A DNA stretch of 62,275 nucleotides, taken from a virus. How positions within the stretch are numbered: the first letter of the stretch is position 1; every line of letters starts with the position of its first letter. The notes under the pieces were generated by a model. That model was not told where the DNA came from. It made no database searches and worked only from the letters and a program-made list of their open reading frames with translations. The stretch covers positions 1 through 62,275 of the IMG/VR virus record IMGVR_UViG_3300045738_000771; one strand, given 5' to 3'. Below, piece after piece: positions 1 to 7,099 of this stretch. The position numbers and the translations under genes are program-made.

Positions 1-102
1 AGTCAAGGTCACACACCGGTCTAGGATCGTGTTGGTCAGGCCAACATTGCTCTGTTGCGGGGAGCCTTGCGGTTGGTCAGGTCTGGTGACCCTTCCACTC
101 AT
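1..102 (-). CDS. Partial hypothetical protein running off the left edge
   Basis: An ATG at 102 opens a frame that is still open at base 1, giving 34 residues beginning MSGRVTRPDQPQG. A GAGGGCG purine stretch just upstream could serve as ribosome site. The visible part is rich in Gln, Pro and Thr and has no recognisable domain. The same stretch holds two copies of GTTGGTCAGG (31-40 and 72-81). It would be the last gene of the leftward transcription unit. It could be a chance frame, because only the N-terminus is visible. Confidence 0.3.
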   Translation of the reverse strand, partial: MSGRVTRPDQPQGSPQQSNVGLTNTILDRCVTLT

Positions 103-176
103 GTCGCCCTCGGCTGGGCATCTTCTGTTTCACATCAGGCCGCTTGCTCAGTCATTTTCTCCTTTTCAGTTAACAG

Positions 177-380
177 TTACGGCATCACTATGAGGCTGAA
201 AACGTCGTTGTATTTTCCGAAGTATGCGGCTGCTTCTTTTTTGCAGTCCGCGTACAGTCCGTTGAAGAACATATGACTCTGCTCATCGTTGACTTCGTGC
301 GGTTCAGCGAAGCACCAAAGACCGCGTCCGCGAGGGGCTTTGCCGTGGCTTGCAACATACTTGTCAGTGTCGAATCTCAT
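177..380 (-). CDS. Small conserved-looking phage protein, 67 aa
   Basis: The protein has the motif SHGKAPRGRGLWCF (about residues 11-24), followed by an Ala/Lys-rich amphipathic stretch that ends at the C-terminus. I recall short phage proteins with a similar SHGxxPRGxGxW signature, whose function is unknown. The start at 380 is preceded by GGAGACGAGACG, nearly the same ribosome-site block as the gene just upstream (start 532), so the two are probably co-transcribed from the promoter at 596-624. Nothing in the sequence shows an enzymatic role. Confidence 0.65.
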   Translation of the reverse strand: MRFDTDKYVASHGKAPRGRGLWCFAEPHEVNDEQSHMFFNGLYADCKKEAAAYFGKYNDVFSLIVMP

Positions 381-403
381 CGTCTCGTCTCCTGTCAGGT
401 AAA

Positions 404-532
404 TTACGGATGCGTCAGAAGCCGAAGTTCAGTCCTAACCGTTTGAATCGAAGACTCCATCGCTCCGAGCTGAATAAGTTCAATGAGAAGGGCTTCGAGT
501 CGCTCAATGTTCTCTTCGGTCGTCGTCTTCAT
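404..532 (-). CDS. Small helical protein, 42 aa
   Basis: The frame extends upstream to 685, but that part covers the promoter and an AAC repeat leader. The ATG at 532 is preceded by GGGAGATGAGACG, the same ribosome-site block as the following gene, so I take it as the start. The product begins MKTTTEENIERLEALL and is predicted by eye to be one amphipathic helix with regularly spaced Leu and Ile, perhaps a small coiled coil. Function is unknown. It is the first gene behind the leftmost copy of the four-member promoter family. Confidence 0.55.
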   Translation of the reverse strand: MKTTTEENIERLEALLIELIQLGAMESSIQTVRTELRLLTHP

Positions 533-552
533 CGTCTCATCTCCCGTTGAAG

Positions 553-584
<32 letters not shown>

Positions 585-595
585 TTCATATCCCC

Positions 596-624
596 ATTAT
601 TATCCATTATCGGAATGATTGCAA
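596..624 (-). promoter_or_regulatory. Promoter family copy 1
   Basis: Minus-strand -35 TTGCAA (619-624) and -10 AATAAT (596-601) are separated by 17 bases that contain TTCCGATAATGG. The same arrangement recurs at 3240-3268, 12630-12659 and 16710-16737. Similarity to copy 2 extends about 16 bases beyond the -35, to about 640. It drives the genes at 532 and 380. Confidence 0.7.
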
Positions 625-666
625 TAGCAAGACCACTGAAAAATCGAATTTTTTGGAAACAGCCTA

Positions 667-1149
667 TCACTCGAAGTTTATGCAAACTGCCATCTTAAGG
701 CCATCAGGGAACTTCTTGACCCAGAAGGCCTTATGCAAGCCCTCGGGAGCCTTGTCCGTAAACTTCAACGAAAGGCATTGAACATACGAGGGGATTCGCT
801 CCACATCTATAGCCCAGCTTTTGGTAGACTCCGGCAGCTTTTCAGCCAGCAGTCCAATAAGGCGATCCGCTTCGTCCTTAGCGTACTCTGCCATTACACC
901 ATCGCCCATGAAATCAAAATCTCCCGCCAGCACCTGCAAATGTTTGCATTTCTTAAACTTTATCCATCCGAGACAAGTACACTGGACTCCGCCTGTCAAC
1001 AAATACTGGGAAGATCTAAAGCCATCCTTGTTGTTATCATCGGGATAGAGCTTATCCACAACGAAACCGGCTGGGTGGTTAGAGAACAGGTATGCTGGAA
1101 AACTAGCAATCTCAAGCATCTCTGAGTAAATATCTTTATCTCTCATCAT
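667..1149 (-). CDS. SWIM-like zinc-finger protein, 160 aa
   Basis: Around residues 57-72 the protein reads CTCLGWIKFKKCKHL, a CxC-x(n)-CxH arrangement like SWIM zinc fingers, which bind DNA or proteins. The rest has no recognisable catalytic motif. An acidic helix (about 85-105) and a C-terminal beta-rich part follow. The start at 1149 or 1146 follows AGGAGCGATG and overlaps the end of the upstream Cys-rich gene by 14 bases, so the two are probably translationally coupled. A DNA-binding accessory role is an inference from the finger alone. Confidence 0.65.
   Translation of the reverse strand: MMRDKDIYSEMLEIASFPAYLFSNHPAGFVVDKLYPDDNNKDGFRSSQYLLTGGVQCTCLGWIKFKKCKHLQVLAGDFDFMGDGVMAEYAKDEADRLIGLLAEKLPESTKSWAIDVERIPSYVQCLSLKFTDKAPEGLHKAFWVKKFPDGLKMAVCINFE
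934..947. repeat. TGCAA-N4-TTGCA site 1
   Basis: Palindromic site with centre ATGT, inside the SWIM-like gene. Confidence 0.75.
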
Positions 1150-1354
1150 CGCTCCTGTTGCTACAATCTGGGCAAGACCAAAGATTCACCCTACTGACTA
1201 TTATCTTGGCAAACGGATCAGCCTCCGGTGCCGAATTAGACCAGCCTGCCACTTTCATTTCATTCTTGCAAAGACACGAAGTAACTCCCGTGTATCTACT
1301 GACACGGGAGCACTCCACACAAGTCACCTCGATATAATATCCTGTCTCATACAT
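1136..1354 (-). CDS. Small Cys-rich (zinc-ribbon-like) protein, 72 aa
   Basis: The ATG at 1354 has GGGAG six bases upstream, which is better than the longer frame starting at 1438. The product has three cysteine pairs, CVEC, CLC and CPDC, so it probably folds around one or two zinc ions. It overlaps the SWIM-like gene downstream. No family was recognised. Its leader (1355-1546) contains the small inverted repeat GTCAG-CATGT-CTGAC at 1481-1495 and short GATC-containing repeats at 1502-1529. Confidence 0.55.
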   Translation of the reverse strand: MYETGYYIEVTCVECSRVSRYTGVTSCLCKNEMKVAGWSNSAPEADPFAKIIVSRVNLWSCPDCSNRSDDER

Positions 1355-1546
1355 CGCGACTCCCTGCAGCCGATTGCAAATAGTTGTTTCCGTGGTTATG
1401 GCTCCGACAACTCGCGGATTTGAAAGGTGCCAAGGCACTCACGGCTTACCCGTACTCGGACATCGAGAACCCGTCCCTCAGTCAGCATGTCTGACCAACG
1501 GGAGATCTAAGGATCTAAGGAGATCCAAGTACTACTCGGTCGGAGC

Positions 1547-1590
1547 AAAAGTATCGAGCCTTTCTGACAAGGAGGTCATCCTCGATACTT
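1547..1590 (-). terminator. Rho-independent terminator
   Basis: On the minus strand AAGTATCGAG (1581-1590) pairs with CTCGATACTT (1549-1558), a perfect 10-bp stem ending in a short T run. It lies 10 bases beyond the stop of the 276-aa gene at 1601. Confidence 0.8.
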
Positions 1591-1600
1591 TCGACATGAC

Positions 1601-2431
1601 CTACGAAACTGAAACTTCATCGGACTCGACTTCCTTCGTTTCCGTTTCTTCCGAACCGAGCAATTCTGAATACCTTTCGCTATCAACCGTCTCCACCTTA
1701 ATCTCCACACCGAAAGTCCGACTCAAGGACTTGATGTGGAAATCGAGTTTATCGATTGCCCCAGACAAGCCTTCTCCTGCCGAACTAGCAAGGAAATCAG
1801 AGCAGATAAGATCCAACTGGTTGCCGGTCTTATCGCTCCCGACCATTGTACCAGCCAATCCCAAAGCCGTGCTAATGTTTTCAGCTTGTTCCTTAGACAA
1901 ATTGAAAACAACTCGCTCGGTGATGTCCTCGGAATCCGAGCCATCTTTGATCCTCGGGACGCCTTTCATCTCTTTGACCATAAACTTGACATCTTTGACT
2001 GTCATCGTATTGAGTCCATCAATAAGGCCGACCCAATTATCTTCTGTGATGACCGAGACAAGTTCCTTCGCTTTCGACCACTGAAGATCTAACAAAATCT
2101 CTTTTGGAAGATTCAGCTTGATGACGAACTTATCGTAAATCGAAATGAGGTACTTAGCCTTTCGATCTCGCATATTAAGTTCAGCCTCGCAATAATCCGC
2201 GAACGACTCAAATTCCCAATCTTTCCAGTACTCATTCTGAGCGACTTCATAAAGAAGTTCGCCAGCTACTAGATTCAGGCGGTCGTCAATTCCGATGGCT
2301 GCTGCCATCGTCTTACGAACTTGAGCCTTTCTCTCCTCGGGCGACAGCCCGTCCTGAAGATTGGTGAAAACCGTATTAGTCTCTTCCCAAACCTCCAAGC
2401 CACGTCCTGTCGATACAATTAAGTCTGTCAT
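1601..2431 (-). CDS. Unknown phage protein with DNA-binding-like helical N-terminus, 276 aa
   Basis: The start at 2431 has a strong AGGAGAG ribosome site. Residues about 40-105 form a helical region with the phrase SFADYCEAELNMRDRKAKYL. This resembles helical segments seen in phage or plasmid proteins related to ParB or DUF3102-type accessory proteins, where it contributes to DNA binding. The C-terminal 25 residues are very acidic and Ser/Thr-rich (SEETETKEVESDE), like tails of nucleic-acid-associated proteins. It follows the DUF6011-like gene after 24 bases and ends before a strong terminator. The assignment is tentative. Confidence 0.6.
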   Translation of the reverse strand: MTDLIVSTGRGLEVWEETNTVFTNLQDGLSPEERKAQVRKTMAAAIGIDDRLNLVAGELLYEVAQNEYWKDWEFESFADYCEAELNMRDRKAKYLISIYDKFVIKLNLPKEILLDLQWSKAKELVSVITEDNWVGLIDGLNTMTVKDVKFMVKEMKGVPRIKDGSDSEDITERVVFNLSKEQAENISTALGLAGTMVGSDKTGNQLDLICSDFLASSAGEGLSGAIDKLDFHIKSLSRTFGVEIKVETVDSERYSELLGSEETETKEVESDEVSVS

Positions 2432-2455
2432 TTCTCTCTCCTTTCAAGAGGGGGG

Positions 2456-3199
2456 TCAAACAGCTGCGCTTTTCTTGGTGGCTTTCTTGCCCCAAGGTAA
2501 ACTCCAAGTCTTAGCACACACTGGGCCATAGCCCACCGCGACGCTATCAACGGTCGTCAGTTCTTTGTTGCAGAAACAACAGCAACCTGACTTCACACCG
2601 TACTCTGCCGCGAACTTCGCGGGGTTCTCAGCCAATGATGATAAAAACGATACTACGTCTTCATCAGCATGACGTGAAAGTTGAAAATCTCCATCAACTA
2701 TTCTGCCGTACCAAGTGTTATCTCCATAGCTGCCACCATCTGTGACATTGATACTACCGGGAAACTTCGCCCTCATCCCAGCGCGAGACAAACGCAAAGG
2801 TCTGCCGTCTGGCATCTGAAACGAGAGCTTCGGATACTTCACTTTCTCGCCAGCGTTTTCAAACAGCTTCGCGAGATCGAAGCCGCTGCCGAGGCGAACC
2901 TTTGTCGGCTCTACAGGATTCGCCTGATCGTGTACTAATTTGTGAACCCACCTCCACATCTTGGGACTCAAGCCCCTACCGTATGTCGGATGCCCTACGA
3001 TAAAGGAGTTAGCTAAACTTTCTACAAAGTCGCCCTTGCAGAATGAGATCATCTGATCCATCGCTTCGAGATCTGTGTAGGGTGAAGTAAACGGCGACTT
3101 CCCGTCAATTTCGACAACCCCTCGGACGCCTTCGACTGTGTTATTAATTGATCGCGGGTACTTCTCCGCAATTTTGTTGACTGTAATATCTGTGGTCAT
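2456..3199 (-). CDS. DUF6011-like zinc protein, 247 aa
   Basis: The C-terminus has the signature CCFCNKELTTVDSVAVGYGPVCA followed by LPWGKK, which matches my memory of DUF6011 modules found at the ends of phage and environmental bacterial proteins. The four cysteines probably bind zinc. The N-terminal 180 residues are a mixed domain of unknown role. I chose ATG 3199, preceded by GGGGAGACAATC, over the longer frame because the upstream part overlaps the promoter at 3240-3268. This is the first gene of that promoter's transcript. Confidence 0.7.
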   Translation of the reverse strand: MTTDITVNKIAEKYPRSINNTVEGVRGVVEIDGKSPFTSPYTDLEAMDQMISFCKGDFVESLANSFIVGHPTYGRGLSPKMWRWVHKLVHDQANPVEPTKVRLGSGFDLAKLFENAGEKVKYPKLSFQMPDGRPLRLSRAGMRAKFPGSINVTDGGSYGDNTWYGRIVDGDFQLSRHADEDVVSFLSSLAENPAKFAAEYGVKSGCCCFCNKELTTVDSVAVGYGPVCAKTWSLPWGKKATKKSAAV

Positions 3200-3239
3200 G
3201 ATTGTCTCCCCGTGTCTAAAGGTTAGTTTCCATATCCCC

Positions 3240-3268
3240 ATTATTAGCCATTATCGGAATGATTGCAA
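3240..3268 (-). promoter_or_regulatory. Promoter family copy 2
   Basis: -35 TTGCAA (3263-3268) and -10 AATAAT (3240-3245), 17-base spacer containing TTCCGATAATGG. It is nearly identical to the copy at 596-624 over about 45 bases, including CAGTGGTCTTGCTA upstream of the -35. Confidence 0.7.
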
Positions 3269-3289
3269 TAGCAAGACCACTGAAAACGG

Positions 3290-3328
3290 AAAAAATTACT
3301 GACAAGCCTAAAAACAGAGTTTTCTAGG
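3290..3328 (-). terminator. Possible terminator at the end of the RusA-like gene
   Basis: On the minus strand CCTAGAAAAC (3319-3328) can pair with GTTTTTAGG (3307-3315) around a three-base loop. A T run follows about 11 bases later (3290-3295). The stem overlaps the stop codon. It is weaker than the other terminators because of the gap before the T run. Confidence 0.4.
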
Positions 3329-3776
3329 GGTCTGCGACTTGATCGACTCGCACATAAATTGCTGGAATTGAGTGCCGAATCTTTCTGGCAGTCATTTCTA
3401 CAATCTGTGCATCGTCCCCGAGCAGACCTATTGCTTCAAGGCAATCCGCTAGCGGCTTGAACAGATTGTCGATGTCTGGCCGCCTGTCCATCAAGGCCCA
3501 ACCAGTCGGGTTCTTGTCGATCTTCCGCCAAGGAAAGCTATAGATAGCAACGACTCGCACCTTGCCAATAATCGGCACACCATTCCAAGACTGAGCCAGT
3601 TTGCTAGATAACTCCTCCAAATACAGGCGTTTCTTTTTCGGGACATACGCCCGCCCGCCGCCAAAGGCTGCCGACTGCTTCGCCTGCGGCTTCATCTCCG
3701 CATAAAGATACTGACTAGCCAAGACAAGAAGGGGAGTCTCAAGCTGGTCTAACAAATGGCTAACTTCAGGATTCAA
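3324..3776 (-). CDS. rusA: RusA-like Holliday junction resolvase
   Basis: The C-terminal half carries the RusA signature: RRPDIDNLFKPLADCLE, then GLLGDDAQIVEM. The conserved Asp residues coordinate magnesium for cutting branched DNA. RusA enzymes are about 120-150 residues, and this one is 150. The start is a TTG at 3776 with AAGGA upstream, overlapping the 3' end of the PD-(D/E)XK nuclease gene. It sits at the end of a recombination block with RecA and two nucleases, consistent with resolving replication or recombination intermediates before packaging. Confidence 0.9.
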   Translation of the reverse strand: MNPEVSHLLDQLETPLLVLASQYLYAEMKPQAKQSAAFGGGRAYVPKKKRLYLEELSSKLAQSWNGVPIIGKVRVVAIYSFPWRKIDKNPTGWALMDRRPDIDNLFKPLADCLEAIGLLGDDAQIVEMTARKIRHSIPAIYVRVDQVADP

Positions 3777-4812
3777 AACTCAATCCTTCGAGATTCAAGA
3801 AGGCTCTATCCGGTTGATCGGCTACACACCTGTCAACCCAGTCGCCAAACGGCTCTGGAGTAATTACCCTCGGCTTTTCTGAGATCATACGAGTCCAACA
3901 TTCATCCTTATGGACACACGTCTTGGCTCGTGGATCTGTTGGCATCCTACAGGCCATCATCGAATCCGGCAACTTCCTATCTCGGATGGCCTCCCAAATT
4001 ATTTGAGCTTTCCGCTTGGCATCATTCCAACGACCAACCTCATGTTTATAGATCAGCGTCTTGCTTTGCATTGAATCTCGTTCGATATACCAGAACAGGG
4101 TTCTGGGTATCCCCATCAAATGCTGGTAGATATCGGCCTGCGTTTTGTAATAGTCGGCTATCGCATCGGACGACGTGATCGACTTGAACACGTAACTGCC
4201 AGTGGTCTTAATCTCCAGCAGGGCAGTCTCTCCCATCTCAAGGTCGTGCAATCGTTTGCAGGCTTCTTCGGGGTCGGTCTTGAACAGTCTTGCGTGCTTG
4301 TTAAGAAAGCCGAGTCGATTAGTGCAAACTACACCATCGCAATGGCCTGAGATACGATGCTTCTCGTCCCAAACTGTCGGCTCCATGTATTCCCACTGCA
4401 ACGGCCAACCTTTAGCGGCCCTCTCCGTGTCGGCAAGCATGTCAGGATGAAAGCCGTCTTTGACTATTCCTGACGTTCCTGTGTGCTTCCACTTTCCAAA
4501 CAAAATGCCCATCGGGCCTAGAACATAATTCTGGAGATACCTATGAAGATGCGTTCCCGTACTCATCATAAGCTGGGCTTTATAGTCAAATGACCTGTTG
4601 GCTTTGGGATACCAATAGTTCAACACAAACTCTCGGGGGCAGACGTGATACATCCCCGAAGCTCTAAGCACATCGGTCTGACTATCCTGATTAGGCCAAT
4701 TCGTCATCCACGTCTGGACAACCTTCTTTAGACTGGCGTACTTTGCTGGTTCTGATGCCTCAACTACCGACTCTCGTCTATCGTCGAGTAATTTTATGCT
4801 ACTTACTACCAT
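3766..4812 (-). CDS. PD-(D/E)XK nuclease, RecB/Cas4-like, 348 aa
   Basis: Motifs in order: YHVCPREFVLNYW, GTHLHRYLQ, ISGHCDGVV, LLEIKTTG and QADIYQHL. These are the conserved elements of the PD-(D/E)XK fold in RecB-like and Cas4-like exonucleases, with catalytic Asp in GHCDG and Glu-Lys in LEIKT. Four cysteines (one near the start, CRM, and CVHKDEC near the end) could hold an iron-sulfur cluster as in Cas4 and AddB, but I cannot verify that. ATG 4812 overlaps the upstream membrane protein gene; the ribosome site is weak. It is likely a recombination or DNA-end processing exonuclease. Confidence 0.85.
   Translation of the reverse strand: MVVSSIKLLDDRRESVVEASEPAKYASLKKVVQTWMTNWPNQDSQTDVLRASGMYHVCPREFVLNYWYPKANRSFDYKAQLMMSTGTHLHRYLQNYVLGPMGILFGKWKHTGTSGIVKDGFHPDMLADTERAAKGWPLQWEYMEPTVWDEKHRISGHCDGVVCTNRLGFLNKHARLFKTDPEEACKRLHDLEMGETALLEIKTTGSYVFKSITSSDAIADYYKTQADIYQHLMGIPRTLFWYIERDSMQSKTLIYKHEVGRWNDAKRKAQIIWEAIRDRKLPDSMMACRMPTDPRAKTCVHKDECWTRMISEKPRVITPEPFGDWVDRCVADQPDRAFLNLEGLSFES
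4247..4260. repeat. TGCAA-N4-TTGCA site 2
   Basis: Centre TCGT. Inside the PD-(D/E)XK nuclease gene, where the minus strand reads C-K-R-L-H. Confidence 0.8.
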
Positions 4813-5077
4813 ACTTTTTTTCCATCCAAATTGCTGCCGTGATTCCCACTGGGCCTCCAATTAAAAATCCAACATAGACTGACCAATGACTGCCCACGGT
4901 AACTGCCTTGGCAATGATGCCCACAGTCAACAATCCGCAGACGCCTAACCCAAAACTAACCAAAATCGAAACGAGGTAACGCTCCTTTATCACATTGATT
5001 TGCTGCAAGCCCTTCAAAAATATGAAGAAAAACTGTGCCACAAATACAAGCGCGGTTTCTATAAATATGCTAATCAT
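4799..5077 (-). CDS. Small multi-pass membrane protein, 92 aa
   Basis: From ATG 5077 the product has about three hydrophobic segments (about residues 5-22, 34-57 and 66-83) and a charged C-terminus ending KKYGSK. It overlaps both neighbours by a few bases and lies between two nuclease genes. A holin-like role is possible from size and topology, but its position in the recombination module does not support lysis specifically. No family was recognised. Confidence 0.6.
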   Translation of the reverse strand: MISIFIETALVFVAQFFFIFLKGLQQINVIKERYLVSILVSFGLGVCGLLTVGIIAKAVTVGSHWSVYVGFLIGGPVGITAAIWMEKKYGSK

Positions 5078-5477
5078 CTGACTCTTTTGGCGTCCTATCC
5101 AAAAGCTCCGCAAAAAGTTCCATCGGGATAACAGCCCACTCCTTGGAAACTGTCACAGGAAGTCGATGAATCGTAACTATTAATCCTGGCTCTCTACCAC
5201 ATTCGCGAGCTTCGCGGGTTATCTTCGTGAGTTCCTTGACCGACAATATCAACGTGCCGGTCTCGGTCTCCTTGCTATCGAGCAAAAATGTGTCGAGTTT
5301 GATGTCTCCCTTCATGCCTTCAAATGCTCCCGAGGCAGGTTGTCGAAAACCTCCAAGTTCAACAGCCAAATCTTTTTCATGCTGGTTGACGCGAGCCTTC
5401 ATTGATTTCTGACTGCCCAACTTCGCATCTTTGGGCTTTTTAACAGTCCTATCGCCGAGTCTAAATTCGCGCTTCAT
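5070..5477 (-). CDS. Small PD-(D/E)XK endonuclease, Holliday-resolvase-like, 135 aa
   Basis: The protein has HEKDLAVELGG, a Pro/Ser turn, KGDIKLDTFLLDSKET and a helix with KITREARECGREP. This order (helix with Glu, GD, beta strand, xxK) is typical of small phage and archaeal PD-(D/E)XK nucleases of the Hjc-like type. The usual ExK reads DSK here, with Asp replacing Glu. ATG 5477 is preceded by GGAAATAAG. Upstream lies the repeated element at 5496-5545 shared with the helicase gene. It may cut branched DNA together with RecA and RusA. Confidence 0.7.
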   Translation of the reverse strand: MKREFRLGDRTVKKPKDAKLGSQKSMKARVNQHEKDLAVELGGFRQPASGAFEGMKGDIKLDTFLLDSKETETGTLILSVKELTKITREARECGREPGLIVTIHRLPVTVSKEWAVIPMELFAELLDRTPKESDD

Positions 5478-5495
5478 CTTATTTCCATGTCATCA

Positions 5496-5545
5496 CAGCC
5501 GGGGTATGGAGGGCAAATGTTCTATCAAGTGGTCTGGGGAACTCT
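5496..5545. repeat. Intergenic direct repeat, copy A
   Basis: Shares CCCCAGACCACTT, ACATTTGCCC and TACCCC (minus strand) in the same order and spacing with 18094-18141. It lies between the RecA-like gene and the endonuclease gene. Function is unknown; a regulatory leader element is one option. Confidence 0.7.
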
Positions 5546-5556
5546 CTAAACGCTCT

Positions 5557-6621
5557 TTATCCAATCATTCTTCGCAAAATGTCATGCCAAAGCTGAGTCT
5601 TCGCAACAGCATTGACCAACAGAATTTCAACCAACTCTTTCTGAGTCTTAGTAACAATCTCCCCGCAAGTCACCTTATTCTTATCAACAACTATCGCACC
5701 CGACTGCTTACCAAACTTTAAGAGTTGCTTCATGTTGTCGACCTGTCCCACAGCCCAATCAGGTTGATCCTTCAAGCTCATTTTGAAACTGTAGTTCAAC
5801 TTTGGGACATACGTCTTATTCTTATGTGTCGTGCCACTCATCTCAACAAAGGCGGTCTCCTTATCTTCACCGTCTTCGATCTTAGGAGATTTCGTGTAGA
5901 GGATGACTGAGCTACAAAACTCCTGCCCCTTGCCACCGGGAAGTGTACGAGGATCTCCATACATCACGCCTATCTTCAAGCGAAACTGATTCAAGCACAT
6001 GACCAGCGGGGCCGCGCCAGTCTTTCCCTGACTCAATCGGTTAAGGCTAGCGTTCCATCGTCGCATAGCCTTGTTTATTAATCTCGCCGCGAGTCCCATC
6101 TGCCAGTCTTCGGTAGACTCCTCAATCTCAGCCGTTGGGGTCATGTTGGCGATGGAGTCAACTACTATGAGATCGAATAAATCCTGCCGAATAGCATCAG
6201 TAACTATATCCACGGCCTGCTCCGCATATTCAGGTCTGGCTACAACATGATGATCTGCATTAAAACCATTAGCTACTGACCAATCCAAGTCAAACGAGCC
6301 TTCGAGATCTACAAACAAGGCTCTCCCAGGCTCAAAAGATTCGGGATCTACCTGACTGACGTGCAACTTCGTGTTATGGTCATAATTCTCGACCTGCTCA
6401 ATGGCTTTTAGTGCGATTAAGGTTTTTCCCGTACTATACTCGCCCGCGATTATCGAGATTCTTCCAAACGGCCACCCTCCGCCCAAGGCACAGTCTAAAG
6501 ATAAGATTCCACTAGAGAATCTCCGCAAACGTAACGCCTTGAACTTACCGCCCAACTCACATACACCGCCGTCGTATGTTTTGTTGATTTTAGCGATGAA
6601 GTCCTGTACTTTTTCTCTCAT
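5557..6621 (-). CDS. recA: RecA/UvsX-like recombinase, 354 aa
   Basis: Walker A GEYSTGKT (residues 60-67), Walker B DLIVVDSIANM, and the loop LNQFRLKIGVMYGDPRTLPGG are characteristic of phage RecA-type strand-exchange ATPases. ATG 6621 follows GGAGGG with a 6-base spacer, so the longer frame to 6696 is not the start. It begins within the 3' end of the upstream gene's transcript and precedes nuclease genes. It probably forms filaments on single-stranded DNA for recombination-dependent replication and repair. Confidence 0.9.
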   Translation of the reverse strand: MREKVQDFIAKINKTYDGGVCELGGKFKALRLRRFSSGILSLDCALGGGWPFGRISIIAGEYSTGKTLIALKAIEQVENYDHNTKLHVSQVDPESFEPGRALFVDLEGSFDLDWSVANGFNADHHVVARPEYAEQAVDIVTDAIRQDLFDLIVVDSIANMTPTAEIEESTEDWQMGLAARLINKAMRRWNASLNRLSQGKTGAAPLVMCLNQFRLKIGVMYGDPRTLPGGKGQEFCSSVILYTKSPKIEDGEDKETAFVEMSGTTHKNKTYVPKLNYSFKMSLKDQPDWAVGQVDNMKQLLKFGKQSGAIVVDKNKVTCGEIVTKTQKELVEILLVNAVAKTQLWHDILRRMIG

Positions 6622-6652
6622 TAATATCCCTCCCTCTCTCTCAGCACTTACC

Positions 6653-7099
6653 TCACTCATCTTTATCCTTTTCTTTCCGGTAATCCCGAACAGCACCGAC
6701 TTCAGTGTTAAGTTTCAAATCTACAAATTGTTTTGCCGCAACAAACGCTTCGCTAAGTTCTTCAACATAGCATGGCAAAACACAACTGACTCCCAATTGA
6801 ACTGACTCAAAGTCTCCGAGGTTGATCGTCATCCGAGCGTTAAAGCCGACCTGTGCTAGAGAAGCTTCGGGATGCGGCAACTCAATATCAAGCATGATCT
6901 CATCTTCGGTTTCCTTCGTGACTACCTTCCCCTCCTTATAAAGTCTACGAACTGAAACAGTAGGAACTACAAAGGGTGATTTAGACTTAGTGGCTGTCGC
7001 CTTTGCCTTAGCAGACAACTTCTTTTCCTTTACCACCCCAGCCTTCTTTTCCGCCACTACTTCAGCTACTTTAGCTTTTATCTCATCCTTTAGAGCCAT
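6653..7099 (-). CDS. Conserved phage protein with basic N-terminus next to RecA, 148 aa
   Basis: Residues 1-45 are Lys/Ala-rich and probably disordered. Residues 60-140 form a compact beta-rich domain with the phrase MTINLGDFESVQLGVSCVLPCY. I recall similar small phage proteins (INLGNFESVKxGxS) beside recombination genes, without assigned function. ATG 7099 has AGGAG upstream and overlaps the helicase gene by 17 bases. A DNA-binding role in recombination is an inference from the basic tail and the neighbours. Confidence 0.6.
   Translation of the reverse strand: MALKDEIKAKVAEVVAEKKAGVVKEKKLSAKAKATATKSKSPFVVPTVSVRRLYKEGKVVTKETEDEIMLDIELPHPEASLAQVGFNARMTINLGDFESVQLGVSCVLPCYVEELSEAFVAAKQFVDLKLNTEVGAVRDYRKEKDKDE

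Noticed and set aside
110-156. A strong AAGGAG ribosome site before ATG-ACT-GAG-CAA, with TGA six codons later
   Set aside because: Reading TGA as sense would lengthen the frame, but TGA is used as a normal stop by many genes here and further stops follow; a tiny leader peptide is possible but cannot be supported.
1502-1529. Short GATCTAAGGA direct repeats resembling an iteron
   Set aside because: Only two to three short units in a leader region, too few and too short to call an origin.
1374-2084. A 236-codon plus-strand open frame
   Set aside because: It lies opposite the 276-aa minus-strand gene with a strong ribosome site, contains Ser/Leu-rich shadow composition and spans a clear minus-strand terminator.
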